Shown piece by piece: positions 61,360 through 64,000 of a stretch of DNA of 64,000 nucleotides. The notes beneath the pieces are model-generated. The model saw only the letters and a program-made list of their open reading frames with translations. It was not told the origin of the DNA and ran no database searches. A program made the position numbers and the translations under genes. Numbering within the stretch: position 1 is the first letter of the stretch; each line of letters opens with the position of its first letter. This stretch comes from Streptomyces sp. NK08204 (GTDB taxonomy: Bacteria; Actinomycetota; Actinomycetes; Streptomycetales; Streptomycetaceae), in assembly GCF_020400585.1 (NCBI RefSeq), contig NZ_JAINVF010000024.1:42082-106081 (forward strand), in the 5' to 3' direction.

Positions 61360-62116
61360 TTCGAGCATGCTCCTGAACTCAGTATGGCAATGCAGATTCC
61401 TGGCATGCGGACGGCAGCCGACGGCGAAGGCACGGTTCCGAGCCGGAAGGCAGACACGGCTGTGAACCGGAGAAGGTGCGAGCACTCAGGCACTCGAACA
61501 GGCCCGACGCGAAAATGTCCGAAATGCGATGCCATTTCGGAGGCAGTTCGCTCAGCGCCTCACACCGAAAGGGTTCACCCACCCGTAAAAATCGCGAGAA
61601 CGGGCGGCAACTTCACACCCGGAACTCGAGATTCACTCGATACAGCGACTATTCACGCTCTACCCCCGTAAGACGCATCGCCAAAACGGAAAAGGAACCG
61701 AGGAAGCGCGAAAAGGCCCTCGGCAAGATCCATCGTCCGGACGCCACTCTAGGGATTCGCAACCCGTGGCGTCGGCATCCACCCCTGCGGAAACAAGTCA
61801 TGGCGGATCCATGCCAGACAATCAATATGCCCTTTTCGCTCCCGCGCGCTCCCACCCGGCGAAGTGCGCACACCCGTCGCGCACAAGCCCCGCACACCGT
61901 CAATACCCCTTGCAGCCAGCACAGTTGACGGTCATGCGGCCGCCGGCCGAGCGCGTCGCACCTCGACCCCCCGTGCACCGCTCGCTCACTCACCGTGAAG
62001 TGCGTCTCACTTGGCGCTCTGACGGCCGCGGGCAGTCGCACCGGCAGATTGGCCATGCCAGATTAGGCACTTGAGCAGCCGTCAACTCAACCGATAGCGA
62101 ATCTAGGGAGCGAATC
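61360..62116. promoter_or_regulatory. 757-bp regulatory region between sigma factor and TrmB/LuxR regulator
   Basis: This large non-coding stretch separates two divergent regulator genes. It is visibly more A/T-rich than its surroundings (about 61360-61720). An 8-6-8 inverted repeat, CCGAAATG-N6-CATTTCGG, lies at 61519-61540, 160 bp upstream of the sigma start. It may also hold an untranslated leader. No supported gene was found in it. Confidence 0.5.
61519..61540. promoter_or_regulatory. Inverted repeat CCGAAATG-N6-CATTTCGG
   Basis: A perfect 8-bp inverted repeat with a 6-bp spacer lies in the divergent regulator region. It is a candidate operator for the sigma-factor gene or the LuxR-type gene. 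Confidence 0.55.
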
Positions 62117-63166
62117 GTGGGGCAGGGCACAGATCCCGCCGCCAGGAACGAGATGTCCGAGGCTTCGAAGCTCGTCGTCTACCTGGAGCTGCTCGCCCGG
62201 GGCGAGGTGGAGTCGGCGGCCCTGGCCCGCGAGTTGGGATTGTCCGACCGTGAGGCCGAACACGCGTGGTCGGCGCTGGAGAACCTCGGCCTGATCGGGC
62301 GGATCGAGCGGAAGAACGAGCTGATCGTCCCGGTCTCGCCGGAGGCCGCCCTGCTGCGCGTACTACGCCGCCAGCGGACGCTCATCGAGAAACGGGTCCA
62401 GGAATTCCAGCACCTGGAGGAGGCCGTCGCATCCCTGGTCGACGTGTACATCCCCGCGGTCTCGGCGGAGCGGTCGGAGATCCAGGTGAGCATCGTCTCC
62501 GGCCGGAACCAACTGCTCCAGGCGCTCAACGACCTCTCCGACAGCGCCCAGGAGATCGTGTCGTTCGTGTACTCCGGCCCGACGCCTCCGCTGCTCGAAC
62601 TCCGCCGGATCTTCAGCCTCGACCGGCACCTCATCGAACGCGGTATCACCGTCCGCCGCCTCCACCCCCTGCGGCACGCCACCGCGCCGGGCGGCGCCGC
62701 CCACTTCGGCAACCTCATCGACATCGGTGTCGATCTGCGACTGACCCCGATGGTGCCCATGGACATGTTCATCGCGGACACCAATCTGGCGCTGCTGCCG
62801 CTGGACCCGGAGGACCCCGACGAGGGAATGACCGTGCTCCGCGGAGCCCGACTGGTCCGCTCATTCGCAACCATGTTCGAACATATCTGGCAGGGCGCGA
62901 CGCCGTACGCCACCACCAGGACGGACAGGGACGGCCTGAAGCTGACCGACGAACAGGCCGTCATCGTCCGCATGTTGGCCGAAGGCGTGAAGGACGAGAA
63001 GATCGCCCGCAACCTCGGTGTCTCCACCCGCACCATCAGCCGCTACATCGCGGAGTTCATGCAGCGCCTCGGGGTGACCAGTCGCTTCGCGGCGGGGGCC
63101 CGCGCCGCCCAGCTGGGTCTGCTCGACCCGGAACCGTTCGGCGCGGACAGGTACAGCAGCCGCTGA
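62117..63166 (+). CDS. TrmB/LuxR-type transcriptional regulator
   Basis: This 349-residue regulator has an N-terminal winged-helix domain (about residues 15-75: SKLVVYLELLARGEV, ARELGLSDREAEHAWSALEN), a middle PLD-like domain (about 120-260: IQVSIVSGRNQLLQALNDL) and a C-terminal LuxR helix-turn-helix (about 280-335: LTDEQAVIVRMLAEGVKD, NLGVSTRTISRYIAEFMQRL). GTG 62117 follows AGGGAG. Proteins with this combination are frequent pathway-specific regulators in Streptomyces clusters. Its position, across the 757-bp region from the sigma factor, makes it a cluster regulator candidate. Confidence 0.85.
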   Translation: MGQGTDPAARNEMSEASKLVVYLELLARGEVESAALARELGLSDREAEHAWSALENLGLIGRIERKNELIVPVSPEAALLRVLRRQRTLIEKRVQEFQHLEEAVASLVDVYIPAVSAERSEIQVSIVSGRNQLLQALNDLSDSAQEIVSFVYSGPTPPLLELRRIFSLDRHLIERGITVRRLHPLRHATAPGGAAHFGNLIDIGVDLRLTPMVPMDMFIADTNLALLPLDPEDPDEGMTVLRGARLVRSFATMFEHIWQGATPYATTRTDRDGLKLTDEQAVIVRMLAEGVKDEKIARNLGVSTRTISRYIAEFMQRLGVTSRFAAGARAAQLGLLDPEPFGADRYSSR

Positions 63167-63254
63167 ACCGGATGGTGAGCAGTGGCCGATACGCGTCCAT
63201 GGAGAGACCCGGTGTGACCGAGCCCACCCGTTCACGGTGCCGCCGTCCAGTAAG

Positions 63255-63268
63255 TTACCGCCCGGTAA
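63255..63268. promoter_or_regulatory. Palindrome TTACCG-CC-CGGTAA upstream of the membrane reductase gene
   Basis: A perfect 6-2-6 inverted repeat lies 37 bp upstream of ATG 63306, in the position of a promoter. Sites of this form (TTACCGnnCGGTAA) are typical of TetR-family repressors. Confidence 0.6.
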
Positions 63269-63305
63269 GTCATGGTGCGGGGTCAGAGAGAGGAGCAGGG
63301 AGCCG

Positions 63306-64000
63306 ATGCAGATCGCCGCGATAGTGGTCTCACTGGGTGTCAGCGTGGCCGGTGTCGCGCTGTTGGCCCGGGCCGCGCTGTATGTCTACCGGTTCGTCAG
63401 ACTCGGGCAGCCGGTGCCCGTCGGCTCCCGCACGAACGACCCAGCGCAGCGGTCGGTGACGCTGGTCAGGGAGTTTCTGGGGCACACGCGGATGACGCAG
63501 TGGCGGCTGATCGGCTTCGCGCACTGGTTCGTCGCGATCGGTTTCTACACCCTGCTGCTGAGTCTGGTGTCGGCGTACGCGGAGCTGTTCGACGCCCACT
63601 TCACGCTGCCGGTCGTGGGTCGCTGGGCGGTGTACGAGGTCTACACCGAGGTGCTGGGCCTGATGTGCGCGGTGGGCTGCGGGACACTGCTGGTCGTCCG
63701 GCTGCTGAGCCGGCCCGTGAAGCCGGGCCGCAAGTCCCGGTTCGCTGGCTCGACCGCCTGGCAGGGCTACTACGTCTCGTGCACGATCGTCGCGATCGGT
63801 GTGTGCATCGTGATGCTGCGGGCCCTGGACGGCGCCCTGCACCCGTCCGGCTACGACGTCCACCACCTGGTCTCACACCCCATCTCGCTGGCGCTGAAGG
63901 GGCTGAGCAGCCACACGCTGGAGAATCTGGTCTACCTGTTCGCGGGCCTGAAGGTCACGGTCTCGCTCGCCTGGGCGTGCACCATCGGCCTCAACCCCAG
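63306..64000 (+). CDS. Membrane iron-sulfur reductase, N-terminal part (partial)
   Basis: This open frame runs from ATG 63306 (preceded by GGGAG) to the right edge, at least 231 residues. It has a first helix (MQIAAIVVSLGVSVAGVAL), then four or five more membrane segments with TQWRLIGFAHWFVAIGF, which holds a histidine suitable for haem ligation, and further histidines in VHHLVSHP. This pattern fits the NarI/HdrE-like membrane domain of large (Fe-S)-binding reductases related to GlpC and HdrD, which usually continue with cysteine clusters. The cysteine part is outside the window. It is likely a conserved chromosomal gene and so marks the right boundary of the cluster. Confidence 0.72.
   Translation, partial: MQIAAIVVSLGVSVAGVALLARAALYVYRFVRLGQPVPVGSRTNDPAQRSVTLVREFLGHTRMTQWRLIGFAHWFVAIGFYTLLLSLVSAYAELFDAHFTLPVVGRWAVYEVYTEVLGLMCAVGCGTLLVVRLLSRPVKPGRKSRFAGSTAWQGYYVSCTIVAIGVCIVMLRALDGALHPSGYDVHHLVSHPISLALKGLSSHTLENLVYLFAGLKVTVSLAWACTIGLNP

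Noticed and set aside
1..64000. tRNA genes, CRISPR arrays, transposases and attachment sites
   Set aside because: None could be recognised; repeats seen are short tandem units inside or between genes.

Overview
The window is high-GC DNA (strong G/C at third codon positions, many GTG starts, translationally coupled operons) and reads as a Streptomyces chromosome. It carries bldK-type oligopeptide importers beside typA, a succinate dehydrogenase locus, XRE/DUF397 regulator pairs, SpoIIE-type phosphatase and RsbW-like kinase genes, and a TTA (bldA-type) codon in a biosynthetic gene. No tRNA, rRNA, CRISPR array or insertion sequence was seen.

Region 1 (1-21.3 kb) holds three oligopeptide/dipeptide ABC importers. 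The first is on the minus strand and runs off the left edge (1-4425). The second (4897-11014, plus) and third (14985-21285, minus) have the same gene order, permease-SBP-permease-ATPase-ATPase, and face each other as inverted paralogues. The third lies next to typA and best fits bldKA-E. Between them are a VOC protein, an HATPase/XRE/DUF397 regulatory trio and a methyltransferase.

Region 2 (21.8-39.7 kb) is conserved chromosome: typA, a further solute-binding lipoprotein, an sdhC-like/sdhA/sdhB operon, a GH18-like membrane protein, a membrane helical protein, a PAS-PAS-GAF-SpoIIE-HATPase phosphatase with a stand-alone HATPase kinase, a Nudix hydrolase, a SPOR-like miniprotein and a GntR/HutC regulator.

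Region 3 (40.0-60.3 kb) is a biosynthetic gene cluster with no NRPS or PKS module. A class II DAHP synthase and a fused TrpE-TrpG anthranilate synthase should supply anthranilate. Two twin AMP ligases and a stand-alone ACP could load it. A five-part PaaABCDE-like di-iron oxygenase, of the kind that makes 3-aminosalicylate in antimycin biosynthesis (AntHIJKL), is encoded with an MMPL exporter. The rest is unusual: a class II aaRS-like amino acid:carrier-protein ligase, a transglutaminase-like protein, an alpha/beta hydrolase fused to a second ACP, an NAD(P)-dependent thioester-reductase-like protein, a third adenylating enzyme and a PPTase. Together they suggest an amide assembly line that joins an aryl-ACP to an aminoacyl-ACP and may end by reductive release. 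The product is not recognised.

Region 4 (60.8-64.0 kb) holds a small ECF-type sigma factor that may be AntA-like, a TrmB/LuxR-type regulator behind a 757-bp non-coding stretch, and the start of a membrane iron-sulfur reductase gene cut by the right edge.
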